From NCBI GenBank assembly GCA_020741775.1, contig DYYG01000035.1:124001-188000 (forward strand): DNA of 64,000 nucleotides, written 5' to 3'. Each line of letters starts with the position of its first letter. Position 1 is the first letter of the stretch. The DNA comes from Methylorubrum populi. Lineage in GTDB: Bacteria; Pseudomonadota; Alphaproteobacteria; Rhizobiales; Beijerinckiaceae. The position numbers and the translations under genes are program-made. A model generated the notes under the pieces. That model worked only from the letters and a program-made list of their open reading frames with translations. It did no database searches and was not told the DNA's origin. Shown here in pieces: positions 26,786 to 35,390 of the stretch.

Positions 26786-26941
26786 TCAGGCGGAGCGGCG
26801 GCGGTCGCGCTCCTTCTGCCGCAGGCGCAGCAAGAGCTGGACCTGATCGTCGGTGATCGGCTGCGCGTCGCAGCTTTCGACATAGGCGTCGCGCAGACCC
26901 TGTCCGATCCGGCTGCGCGTCTCACCGTTCAGCGCCGGCAT
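26786..26941 (-). CDS. NepR-like small protein (51 aa, tentative)
   Basis: The ATG at 26941 is preceded by GGAGG at 5-bp spacing, while the upstream ATG at 26992 has no ribosome site; the gene therefore likely encodes 51 residues. The pattern LNGETRSRIGQGLRDAYVES, then QPITDDQVQLLLRL, matches the NepR anti-sigma helix layout (L...IG..LR..Y......P+.D....LL.RL), which binds EcfG and PhyR in the alphaproteobacterial general stress response. No ecfG or phyR is adjacent. A chance resemblance of a short helical protein cannot be excluded. Confidence 0.5.
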   Translation of the reverse strand: MPALNGETRSRIGQGLRDAYVESCDAQPITDDQVQLLLRLRQKERDRRRSA

Positions 26942-27495
26942 CGCAGCCTCCACCGTCGAGCCTCCGAGGCAGTCCGTCGCGAGATGTTCCATGGATCGAC
27001 CAGGCCGAAATCTGAAGGAACCGTATCGCCCGCGATCAAGTGAGCGATGGCATTCTAGATTGCCGAGAGATGGTTAATAAAGACTTACACCGGTTGGAGG
27101 ATCCGCCGTGGCCCTTGCTCTCCTCCCGAGCACGGACGGCGAGGCCGGCTTGAAGGATATTCTTTCGTGTGATCCCGCACATGGAAGGACGACCATATCG
27201 CCGGGCGCCACCATCACCGAACGGAATTCTCTCGAACGATCAGCATCTTCTCGCTCCGATCGGCGCAACGGCCCCGCATCCGCTCGACTTTGGCTATCGG
27301 GGCGGGGATGAGAAGTCGCGCTCGGGTCGTTTCCTCTCTGTCGTTGGGCTGTCCGCCCACATTGCGGTACGCAGGCGACAGGCGGGCCGAACGTCCATGA
27401 GGGTTCGGCCCGCCGCGCATCTCAGTGAGATCAGAATCCGTCCGGAAAGGCGCCCGGGCGCACCGTGTAGTGACGAGGCGACTGGGATTGACGCA
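26942..27495. other. Intergenic region, 554 bp
   Basis: Lower-GC stretches near 27040-27090. One short plus-strand frame from GTG 27108 has GGAGG upstream, but its codon use turns atypical after the first third. Nothing else supportable. Confidence 0.35.
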
Positions 27496-27681
27496 TCATC
27501 CCTCGGCCTTGTCTCCCTGGCCTTGCTTCGCACCACCCTGCGGATCGGTGGCATCCTCGCCGGAAGCCTCTCCGCTGGCATGGCCTTGCGGCGTCAGCCG
27601 AGGCCGGCTCGGCGCCTCACCGGGTTCGTCGGATGGGTTTTGGCGCGAGGGTGTCTGCGGCGGGGTCGTTGTTTCGGTCAT
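27496..27681 (-). CDS. Small disordered hydrophilic protein (61 aa)
   Basis: The ATG at 27681 has an excellent ribosome site (AGGAGGTGA, four bases away), the main argument that this is a gene. The product (MTETTTPPQTPSRQNPSDEP...) is rich in Pro, Ser, Thr, Gly, Gln, Asp and lacks hydrophobic core residues, so it is probably intrinsically disordered. Similar short hydrophilic proteins are often stress-related, but I do not recognise a family. Confidence 0.6.
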   Translation of the reverse strand: MTETTTPPQTPSRQNPSDEPGEAPSRPRLTPQGHASGEASGEDATDPQGGAKQGQGDKAEG

Positions 27682-27768
27682 CGTCACCTCCTGGAAGGCA
27701 ACGCGGCCCGCTCCCGCCAAGTTCGTGGATCCGCTCAGGCGGACCGAGGACGGCGCGACCGGAGGTGC

Positions 27769-28137
27769 CTATCGGAAGCGCGCGCGGATCGTTTCGTCGC
27801 TCCGCCACAGCGTGTGACAGACCTTGATGGATTCCGGGCTGGACGCCGTCAGCATGAAGACATCCGGGACGATCGAGGCGTCGGGCACGGTCAACTCGAC
27901 GCCCTGAGCCGTGATATCGTGGATCAGGCAGCCGATGGAGGTGTGCTCGTCCAGCGCGATCAAGCCCGCCTGATCGCTTGAGACATCCCTCGCTGAAGCG
28001 GACGTTAGCCCAAGACAGGAGGAGGCAAGACTCGACGGCGTGCCGAAGCGAGGATCGGGAGACGTGCCTCGGCCCGGCGCAATCGCGTACAGGTCTAAAA
28101 GGAACGCGCCGGATCGGGTTTCATCAAGACGTGCCAT
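27769..28137 (-). CDS. Degenerate PilZ-domain protein
   Basis: The C-terminal ~60 residues (IGCLIHDITAQGVELTVPD..IVPDVFMLTA...KVCHTLWRSDETIRARFR) follow the PilZ fold of the short stand-alone PilZ proteins common in this genus. The usual RxxxR c-di-GMP motif is absent, and the second motif is DxTxxG rather than D/NxSxxG, so c-di-GMP binding is doubtful. The N-terminal 55 residues are not PilZ-like and the start (28137 or 28176) is uncertain. Could be decaying. Confidence 0.6.
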   Translation of the reverse strand: MARLDETRSGAFLLDLYAIAPGRGTSPDPRFGTPSSLASSCLGLTSASARDVSSDQAGLIALDEHTSIGCLIHDITAQGVELTVPDASIVPDVFMLTASSPESIKVCHTLWRSDETIRARFR

Positions 28138-28502
28138 GGATACGCTCTCAGCCCGGACGAAGCCTGACAGTCGCACGTCAACAGAGTGTTGCGGTATTGG
28201 CTAAAATTGAGAAAGACGTCCGTTAAACACAGTTAACGTCCACACAGAACAGAGCGACGTTGGAAGACGGCGGCACCCGTTCCGCTGCATGGGCCTCGGT
28301 GGGCACGAGGCGTGCCCGCGCGACGCACCGGATGCGGAAGGGGCATCACCGATCTCGGTGAGAGCCGCTCGCGCGTAAGGTTACAAGAAGACGAGCGACA
28401 TCGTCTTCGCAGGACGGTTTTTGTGTGGACTGAAGATGCAACCCACTCACCGCGCAGGATCGGTCATTAAAACCGATCAACCAGGCTATGCGGTGGGAAT
28501 TT
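28138..28502. other. Intergenic region, 365 bp
   Basis: Between the PilZ gene and tRNA-Asn. It contains an 8-bp inverted repeat (28387-28394 with 28401-28408, six-base loop) with a T5 run ten bases beyond on the plus strand; no gene on that strand ends here. No other structure identified. Confidence 0.35.
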
Positions 28503-28578
28503 TGGCTCCCCGAGCAGGACTCGAACCTGCGACAAAGCGATTAACAGTCGCTTGCTCTACCAACTGAGCTATCGGGGA
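28503..28578 (-). tRNA. tRNA-Asn (GTT)
   Basis: Full cloverleaf on the minus strand: acceptor TCCCCGA pairing with TCGGGGA, D-loop AGCTCAGTTGGTAGAGC, anticodon GTT in ACTGTTAATC, T-arm with GGTTCGAGTCC, and encoded CCA at 28503-28505. Confidence 0.97.
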
Positions 28579-28824
28579 TCACCCGGCCGCCTCGGCGGCG
28601 CTGAGGGGTCATTAGCCTTCGTCGATTGCCGGCGCAAGGGTTCTTTTGACGGTTTTTGCGCCTTCGTGCCGATTGATGCGGTTTTTCCCGTCGCGGCAGC
28701 CTCCGACGGCATCCTTCATGTCGAATGCGCGACAAGACCGTTGCCGAGGGGGCAAAGCCTCTGCTAGAGACGCCTCGCTCCGGTGCGGCCGCACGGCCCG
28801 GAGCGCCGCGGTTCTCCGCGGTGA

Positions 28825-28898
28825 GGCCTCGTGGCGGAGTGGTTACGCAGAGGACTGCAAATCCTTGCACCCCGGTTCGATTCCGGGCGAGGCCTCCA
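28825..28898 (+). tRNA. tRNA-Cys (GCA)
   Basis: Acceptor GGCCTCG pairs with CGAGGCC; anticodon GCA in GACTGCAAATC; T-arm CCGGTTCGATTCCGG; discriminator U and encoded CCA. 74 nt including CCA. Diverges from tRNA-Asn with 246 bp between. Confidence 0.97.
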
Positions 28899-29075
28899 CA
28901 ACATCCCGATCACGAGCAGGCATCCTCGCTCCTGTCCCGCCGAGACTGCGCCGGCCCGACGCGCAAGCCTTGCAATTCCGGGAACGATCCACGACAACCC
29001 GACCCGCTCGAACCCGCGCCGCTCGATGGGCGGGCGCGACGACGATTGGTGCGTTGGCGAGGGATGGGACAGACC

Positions 29076-29726
29076 ATGATCGATTATGCTCAGGCACGGC
29101 GCCTCATGGTCGATTGTCAGCTCCGCACCTTCGATGTGAATGACAATACGGTGCTCGACGCCTTCGACTCGGTCCCGCGGGAGCGGTTCGTTCCGCCGGG
29201 ACATGAGGAATTCGCTTATATCGATCGGACGCTGACCTTCGAGCCGAGCGACGGCGAGACCCGCGCGATGCCGGTGCCGATGGTGCTGGCCCGCATGATC
29301 CAGGCTCTCAAGATCCGCCCTGGCACGCGCACCCTCGATGTCGCCACCGGCTTCGGCTACGGCGCGGCCATCCTCCAGCGCCTCGGCGCCGAGGTCGTCG
29401 CCCTGGAATCCTCGGCGGACCTCGCCAGCGCGGCCCGCGAGCGCCTCGGGGATACCGTCGACGTCATCCACGGCCCCCTGACGGCCCCGGCGAAGGGAGG
29501 CCCCTTCGACGCCATTCTCGTCGAAGGCCGTGTCGAGACCCGTCCGCAGGCCCTGCTCGACCAGCTGCGCGACGATGGCCGCCTCGTCTGCGTCCTCGGC
29601 CCGGATCGTGCGGCGAAAGCGACCCTGTTCGTTCGGGCTGGCGATGCCTTCGGATCGCGGTCCCTGTTCGACGCGTCGCTGCCCGCACTCAAGTCCTTCG
29701 CGGCGGAACCCGGCTTCGCCTTCTGA
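29076..29726 (+). CDS. pcm: Protein-L-isoaspartate O-methyltransferase
   Basis: 216 residues from ATG 29076 (MIDYAQARRLMVDCQLRTFDV). Family markers: MVDCQLR, VPRERFVPP, RAMPVPMVLARMIQAL, and the SAM-binding LDVATGFGYGAAIL. Alphaproteobacterial members usually precede a TolC-type gene, as here (tolC starts 559 bp on). It methylates isoaspartyl residues of aged proteins, although divergent alphaproteobacterial members such as this may have another substrate. Confidence 0.87.
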   Translation: MIDYAQARRLMVDCQLRTFDVNDNTVLDAFDSVPRERFVPPGHEEFAYIDRTLTFEPSDGETRAMPVPMVLARMIQALKIRPGTRTLDVATGFGYGAAILQRLGAEVVALESSADLASAARERLGDTVDVIHGPLTAPAKGGPFDAILVEGRVETRPQALLDQLRDDGRLVCVLGPDRAAKATLFVRAGDAFGSRSLFDASLPALKSFAAEPGFAF

Positions 29727-30285
29727 CGCGCGCATAACCTATCCCGACCGGTCGAGGTGACCGGCCGGCCCCCTCCCTTAGTCATCGCGTGTTGCGCTGC
29801 ATCCCAGCGGCATCACGCGTCCCGATATCCTCTGCCGAACTGTTCAGGAACCGTCTCCCGGGCCGGGTCGACGGCGGATCGATTCTGCCCGTCTCCGGCG
29901 CCACATCCCTGCAGCGATCGAGCGCCCAACGGGTGGGGCAGCCTGCGTCGCAACCAACAGGACGCGCACCGGCACGGACAACCTGAAAGGGGACGCAGCA
30001 ATCAGGGATTAAGCCCGCCGAAGTGTCGCTTTTTTGAGCCACCTCCGGGCAATCCACCATCGCATCGCGGGAAACCCTGTCGTCAGCGCCGCAAGCTCGG
30101 CTAATCTTCCGCACGAGGCGGGCTGACCGCCCCAACGCACGGACAAGCAGGCGGCAAGGGTGTCGCGGCCCTCACGGTACGGATCGCTCGGCAGAGATCC
30201 CTCGGGATCGACCGAACGGACGCTTCGGATCGGGAGCGGGGGTGCGGCGGGGCGACGAATCGAGAAACCGCAAGGGCTGATCGAC
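29727..30285. other. Intergenic region, 559 bp, upstream of tolC
   Basis: A long leader with no credible coding frame. It contains a palindromic-like stretch just after pcm (29741-29766, gaccggtc/accggcc elements) that may end the pcm transcript, and a T6 run near 30030. The tolC promoter should lie here. No RNA family recognised. Confidence 0.35.
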
Positions 30286-31683
30286 GTGAAAGAACGGAAC
30301 CCTGCGGCGCGGTCCGCGCTTCGGCTGGCCGGTGTCGTCGTCTCGGCGCTGGCCGTCGCGAGTCCGGCCGCTGCCGAGACACTTGAGAGCGCGCTGTCCC
30401 GCGCCTATCAGGCCAACCCGGCTCTTAATGCAGCGCGGGCGAACCTGCGTGCAACCGACGAAGACGTGAACCGGTTCCAGGCCGGCTACCGGCCCAACGC
30501 GGCCGTTTCTGCCGATATCGGCGTCCAGCAGTTCCAGGGCTCCATCGCCGGCCAGCAGCTCAGAGGGGCCCGCGGCCTCACGGTTCCGAGCGGCGCCGGC
30601 ATCACCGTCAACCAGAACCTGTTCGATGGCTTTCAGACGGACAACCGTGTCCGCGCAGCCGAATCGACCGTGCTGGGGACGCGCGAGGGCCTGCGCCAGA
30701 CCGAGATGAACACGTTGTTCAACGCGGCCCAGGCCTACATGAACGTGTTGAGCGACACGGCGACGCTCGAACTGCAACGCAACAACGTCGAGGTGCTGGA
30801 GGAACAGCTCCGGCAGACCCGCGACCGCTTCAATGTCGGCGAGGTCACCCGCACCGACGTCGCGCAGGCCGAGGCCCGTCTGGCCGGCGCCCGCTCGCAG
30901 GTCAGCGCGGCGGAAGCGGCCCTGCGCGCCTCGATCGGCATCTACCGCCAGATCATCGGCGTCGAGCCGCGCCAGCTCGCCCCGGGCCGCCCGCTCGACC
31001 GCTACGTGCCCGCTTCCCTGGATCAGGCCATCCTGATCGGCCTGAAGGAGCACCCGCAGATCCTGGCCTCGCTGCATTCCGTCGATGTGGCGGAGCTTCA
31101 GGTGAAGGTAGCCGAGGGCGCGCTCTATCCCCAGGCCCAGCTCACCGGTGCGGTGCAGCAGCGCTACGACCAGCAGTTCCCCGGCGATAACGGCGTCACC
31201 GCCTCCATCGTCGGCCGGGTCAACATCCCGCTCTATCAGGGCGGCGCCGAATATGCGGCGATCCGGCAGGCCAAGGAAAATGTCGGACGGGCCCGCCTCA
31301 TCGCCGACCAGGACCGGGACACGATCCGCGCCTCCATCGTCCGGACCTGGGGCAACCTGGAAGCCTCGAAGGCGCAGGTGATCGCCTCCCAGGCCCAGGT
31401 TCAGGCCAACGAAGTGGCGCTGAACGGCGTGCGCGAGGAAGCTCGCGTCGGCCAGCGCACTACCCTCGACGTGCTGAACGCGCAGCAGGAGCTTCTCTCC
31501 GCCCGCGTCGCCCTGATCCGCGCCCAGCGCGACCGGGTGGTCAATTCCTACGACGTGGTGCAGGCCGTCGGCCGGCTGACCGTGCGCTTCACCAGCCTGC
31601 CGGTAACGCCCTACAGCGCCCGCGAACACCTCGACCAGGTTCGGGATCTCTGGTTCGGCGTGCGCACGCCGGACGGCCGCTGA
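30286..31683 (+). CDS. tolC: TolC-family outer membrane efflux/secretion protein
   Basis: 465 residues with a GTG start at 30286; the open frame upstream (to 30160) is not signal-peptide-like, while VKERNPAARSALRLAGVVVSALAVASPAAAETL gives a clean export signal. Two OEP repeats: YRPNAAVSADIGVQ.. and ALYPQAQLTGAVQQ, long coiled helices EVTRTDVAQAEARLAGARSQ and VGQRTTLDVLNAQQELLSARVALI. It forms the trimeric outer-membrane channel for type I secretion or RND efflux. No cognate pump gene is adjacent, so it probably serves several systems. Confidence 0.94.
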   Translation: MKERNPAARSALRLAGVVVSALAVASPAAAETLESALSRAYQANPALNAARANLRATDEDVNRFQAGYRPNAAVSADIGVQQFQGSIAGQQLRGARGLTVPSGAGITVNQNLFDGFQTDNRVRAAESTVLGTREGLRQTEMNTLFNAAQAYMNVLSDTATLELQRNNVEVLEEQLRQTRDRFNVGEVTRTDVAQAEARLAGARSQVSAAEAALRASIGIYRQIIGVEPRQLAPGRPLDRYVPASLDQAILIGLKEHPQILASLHSVDVAELQVKVAEGALYPQAQLTGAVQQRYDQQFPGDNGVTASIVGRVNIPLYQGGAEYAAIRQAKENVGRARLIADQDRDTIRASIVRTWGNLEASKAQVIASQAQVQANEVALNGVREEARVGQRTTLDVLNAQQELLSARVALIRAQRDRVVNSYDVVQAVGRLTVRFTSLPVTPYSAREHLDQVRDLWFGVRTPDGR

Positions 31684-31916
31684 CGATCCGGGACGCCGCG
31701 CGGCGGGGTAGAAGGACCAGGGCGGCGCGGGGATGCGAATTCCAGTGTCGCGGCTCGGACCTCGTCGGCTCCGCAACCGGGATCGCCTCCGCGGGCTGAC
31801 TTTCGGCGGTGATTTCCTGTTGGTCGGCGCCCGAACATGGTTGATGCCGAATGAGACGATGAAATAGTTCATTAACCAAATCGTCGTCTTGTTGATCGTC
31901 ACCGAGTATCGTCCAG

Positions 31917-32513
31917 ATGAGCGCAGCGAGCCCTAAGGTTCAGGACAAGACGCAGGAACCCTCCATGGAGGAGATCCTCGCCTCGATCCGTCGCATCATC
32001 GCCGACGATCAAGCACCCAAGACGGCGGACAACGAGCCCTCGCCGCCGTCTCCGGCCGACGAGGATGACGTGCTCGACCTCGCCGGGGTGGCTGAGCCGG
32101 TGCGCAAGCCCGAGCCGATCGATTTCGACATTCCCGAGATCGATTTTCGGATGCCCGAGCCGGAACCCGATTTCGATCCGCCGCCGGCCCCGACACCGGA
32201 GCCTGCCCTGCGCCTGGATCCCGTCGACTTCACCCCCGAGCCGCCGCCCGCGCCGAGGGCCGCCGAACGGATTCGCGCCGCGGTGGAGGAGGAGGCGACG
32301 GAGCGGCTCATCTCCGGCAGCACCGGCGATAGCGTCGGGCAGAACTTCCAGTTGCTGGCGCACACCGTGCTCTCCAACAATGCCCGCACCCTGGAGGATC
32401 TGGTCAAGGAGATGCTCCGGCCGATGCTCAAGAGCTGGCTCGACGACAACCTTCCGCACATGGTCGAGCGGTTGGTGCGGGCCGAGATCGAGCGGGTCTC
32501 CCGCGGTCGCTAG
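31917..32513 (+). CDS. popZ: Polar organising protein PopZ (DUF2497)
   Basis: 198 residues. The N-terminal helix PSMEEILASIRRIIADD, a long Pro/Glu/Asp-rich linker (about 35-110) and the C-terminal oligomerisation helices (LLAHTVLSNNARTLEDLVKEMLRPMLKSWLDDNLPHMVERLVRAEIERV) match PopZ. It forms a polar matrix that anchors the chromosome origin. The gene order popZ-valS is the usual one in alphaproteobacteria. 233 bp upstream separate it from tolC. Confidence 0.94.
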   Translation: MSAASPKVQDKTQEPSMEEILASIRRIIADDQAPKTADNEPSPPSPADEDDVLDLAGVAEPVRKPEPIDFDIPEIDFRMPEPEPDFDPPPAPTPEPALRLDPVDFTPEPPPAPRAAERIRAAVEEEATERLISGSTGDSVGQNFQLLAHTVLSNNARTLEDLVKEMLRPMLKSWLDDNLPHMVERLVRAEIERVSRGR

Positions 32514-32669
32514 AACCCATTCCGACCAAGCGGAAACCGGTTCGTCGAAAGACCCCGCGCCGAAACGAGGGCCAAGGCCTTGCCCGGTTGACGGCGGCAC
32601 CGCAGCGGGCCGATAGCGGCGTGAACTGTCTTTGAAGACGCCGCCCGCCTCGAAAAGCCCGCTCCGCCC

Positions 32670-35390
32670 ATGATGGACAAGACCTTCGATCCCACCGCCG
32701 TCGAGGCACGCGTCTCCGTGGCCTGGGAGGAAGCCCAGGCCTTCCGCGCCGGCCGCCCCGAGCGGGCCGGCGCCGAGCCCTTCAGCATCGTGATCCCGCC
32801 GCCGAACGTGACGGGCTCGCTGCATATGGGCCACGCCCTCAACAACACGATCCAGGACATCCTCGTCCGCTTCGAGCGGATGCGGGGCAAGGACGTGCTG
32901 TGGCAGCCGGGCACGGACCATGCCGGTATCGCGACCCAGATGGTGGTCGAGCGCAAGCTGATGGAGACGCAGCAGCCGGGCCGGCGTGAACTGGGGCGCG
33001 AGGAATTCCTGCGCCGGGTCTGGGCCTGGAAGGAGGAATCCGGCGGCACCATCATCGGCCAGCTCAAGCGGCTCGGCGCCTCCTGCGACTGGTCGCGGGA
33101 ACGCTTCACCATGGATGAGGGCCTGAGCCGGGCCGTGCTCAAGACCTTCGTCGACCTGCATGCCCAGGGTCTGATCTACCGCGACAAGCGCCTCGTGAAC
33201 TGGGATCCGAAGTTCCAGACCGCGATCTCGGACCTCGAGGTGCAGCAGATCGAGGTGAAGGGCCATCTCTGGCACTTCGACTATCCGGTCGTGGATGCGT
33301 CCGGCACGCCGACGGGCGCGATCATCACCGTCGCGACCACCCGGCCCGAGACCATGCTCGGCGACACCGCCGTGGCCGTCCATCCGGAGGACGAGCGTTA
33401 CACCGCCCTCGTCGGCCAGCGGGTGCGCCTGCCGCTGGTCAACCGCCTGATCCCCATCGTCGCCGACGCCTATTCCGATCCCGAGAAGGGCACCGGCGCG
33501 GTCAAGATCACGCCGGCCCACGATTTCAACGACTTCGAGGTCGGGCGCCGCAACGGGTGCCGGCCGATCAACGTGCTCGATGCCGAGGCGCGCATCCAGA
33601 TCGCCGGCAATGCCGCCTTCCTGGAGGGCGCGGCGCCGGAGGATGCGGCGCTCGCCCTCGACGGTCTCGACCGGTTCGAGGCCCGGAAGCGCGTCGTCGC
33701 GCTGATGGAGGAGCAGGGCCTGCTGCGGGCGATCGAGCCCAACACCCATGCCGTGCCGCACGGCGACCGCTCGGGCGTGGTGATCGAGCCCTATCTCACC
33801 GACCAATGGTATGTGAACGTCAAGCCTCTGGCCGAGCGCGCGCTCCAGGCCGTGCGCGACGGGCAGACCAAGTTCGTGCCCGAGAACTACGAGAAGACCT
33901 TCTTCCAGTGGCTGGAGAACATCGAGCCCTGGTGCGTCTCGCGCCAGCTCTGGTGGGGCCATCAGATCCCGGTCTGGTACGATCCGGAGGGCGGAATCTT
34001 CGTCGCCGAGAGCGAGGAGGATGCGTTGGCGCAGGCGAAGGCCCGCCATGGCGGCGCGGTCGCGCTGACCCGCGATCCCGACGTGCTCGACACGTGGTTC
34101 TCCTCCGCGCTCTGGCCGTTCTCGACCCTGGGCTGGCCCGACAAGACGCCGGAACTCGCCCGTTTCTACCCCACCAACACCCTGGTGACGGGCAAGGACA
34201 TCATCTTCTTCTGGGTCGCCCGGATGATGATGATGGGCCTGCACCTCACCGATCAGGCGCCCTTCGAGACGGTCTACCTGCACACCCTCGTCCGCGACGA
34301 GAAGGGTGCCAAGATGTCGAAATCGAAGGGCAACGTGGTCGATCCGGTCGATCTGATCGACCGCTTCGGCGCCGACGCCCTGCGCTTCACCCTGGCGGCT
34401 TTGGCGGCCCCCGGCCGCGACATCAAGCTCGGGCCCCAGAGGGTCGAGAGCTACCGCAACTTCGCGACCAAGCTCTGGAACGCCGCCCGCTTCGCCGAGA
34501 TGAACGGGTGCGAACTCAAGGCGGATTTCCGGCCCGAGGCTGTGCGGGAAACGCTCAACCGGTGGGCCCTGACCGAGGCCGCCAAGGCGGTGGCCGAGGT
34601 GGCGCAGGGCATCATCGTCTACCGCTTCAACGATGCGGCGGCGGCGGCTTACCGCTTCGTCTGGAACGTGTTCTGCGACTGGTATCTGGAACTGGCCAAG
34701 CCCGTGCTTCAGGGCGAGGGCGTCGATCCGGCGGCCCGTGCGGAGACGCAAGCGACCATCGCCTTCCTGATCGATCAGATCGCCAAGCTGCTGCATCCGT
34801 TTATGCCGTTCCTCACCGAGGAATTGTGGGCGATCAAGGGGCAGGCCCTCTCGACGCCCCGCGGCCTGCTCACCCTCGAATCCTGGCCCGACCTCTCGGC
34901 CTATGCCGATGCGCAGGCCGAGGCCGAGATCGGCTGGCTGGTCGACCTGATCTCCGAGGTACGCTCGGCCCGGTCCGAGACCAACGTCCCGGCCGGCGCC
35001 CAGGTGCCGCTGGTGCTGGTCGCCGCCGACGAGACGGTGCGGGCCCGCGTCGGCCGCTGGAGCGAGACGCTTACCCGCCTCGCGCGGCTCTCCGAGATCG
35101 GCTTCGTCGAGGCCGCGCCGAAGAACTCGGTGCAGCTCCTCGTGCGCGGTAGCGTGGCGGCCCTGCCCCTGGAGGGCATCGTCGATCTCGCGGCGGAGGT
35201 GGCGCGCCTGAAGAAGGAGGCCGGCAAGGCCAAGGCCGAGATCGGCAAGATCGATGGCAAGCTCGGCAATGCCGACTTCCTCGCCCGCGCGCCCGAAGAG
35301 GTGGTGGACGAGCAGCGCGAGCGCCGCGACGGCGAGGCCGCCCGGCTGGCCAAGATCGAGGAGGCTCTGGCCCGGCTCAGCGACGCATGA
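32670..35390 (+). CDS. valS: Valyl-tRNA synthetase
   Basis: 906 residues. HIGH-class motif HMGH at 52-55 (PPPNVTGSLHMGHALNN), editing domain with TTRPETMLGDTAVAVHP, KMSKS at about 548 (GAKMSKSKGNVVDP), anticodon domain, and C-terminal coiled coil (AAEVARLKKEAGKAKAEIGKIDGKL). Two adjacent ATG codons make the start ambiguous by one residue. Overlaps the DUF2459 gene by 4 bp. Confidence 0.98.
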   Translation: MMDKTFDPTAVEARVSVAWEEAQAFRAGRPERAGAEPFSIVIPPPNVTGSLHMGHALNNTIQDILVRFERMRGKDVLWQPGTDHAGIATQMVVERKLMETQQPGRRELGREEFLRRVWAWKEESGGTIIGQLKRLGASCDWSRERFTMDEGLSRAVLKTFVDLHAQGLIYRDKRLVNWDPKFQTAISDLEVQQIEVKGHLWHFDYPVVDASGTPTGAIITVATTRPETMLGDTAVAVHPEDERYTALVGQRVRLPLVNRLIPIVADAYSDPEKGTGAVKITPAHDFNDFEVGRRNGCRPINVLDAEARIQIAGNAAFLEGAAPEDAALALDGLDRFEARKRVVALMEEQGLLRAIEPNTHAVPHGDRSGVVIEPYLTDQWYVNVKPLAERALQAVRDGQTKFVPENYEKTFFQWLENIEPWCVSRQLWWGHQIPVWYDPEGGIFVAESEEDALAQAKARHGGAVALTRDPDVLDTWFSSALWPFSTLGWPDKTPELARFYPTNTLVTGKDIIFFWVARMMMMGLHLTDQAPFETVYLHTLVRDEKGAKMSKSKGNVVDPVDLIDRFGADALRFTLAALAAPGRDIKLGPQRVESYRNFATKLWNAARFAEMNGCELKADFRPEAVRETLNRWALTEAAKAVAEVAQGIIVYRFNDAAAAAYRFVWNVFCDWYLELAKPVLQGEGVDPAARAETQATIAFLIDQIAKLLHPFMPFLTEELWAIKGQALSTPRGLLTLESWPDLSAYADAQAEAEIGWLVDLISEVRSARSETNVPAGAQVPLVLVAADETVRARVGRWSETLTRLARLSEIGFVEAAPKNSVQLLVRGSVAALPLEGIVDLAAEVARLKKEAGKAKAEIGKIDGKLGNADFLARAPEEVVDEQRERRDGEAARLAKIEEALARLSDA

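Noticed and set aside
27108..27311. Possible 67-residue plus-strand gene with GGAGG before a GTG
   Set aside because: The ribosome site is attractive, but codon use degrades after the first third, the product has no features, and a comparable minus-strand frame overlaps it.
28387..28422. Inverted repeat plus T5 run that might end a small plus-strand RNA
   Set aside because: The T-run is ten bases from the stem and no promoter or upstream gene supports a transcript.
28503..28898. tRNA-Asn/tRNA-Cys pair as an integration site
   Set aside because: No integrase, no duplicated tRNA 3' end and no att-like direct repeat found nearby.
30172..31902. 576-codon minus-strand frame opposite tolC
   Set aside because: Shadow of the TolC-type gene; no ribosome site or domain.
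31899..34796. 965-codon open frame on the minus strand across popZ and valS
   Set aside because: Antisense shadow of valS in GC-rich DNA; His/Gly/Arg/Asp-rich composition and no family features, while valS has all its motifs.
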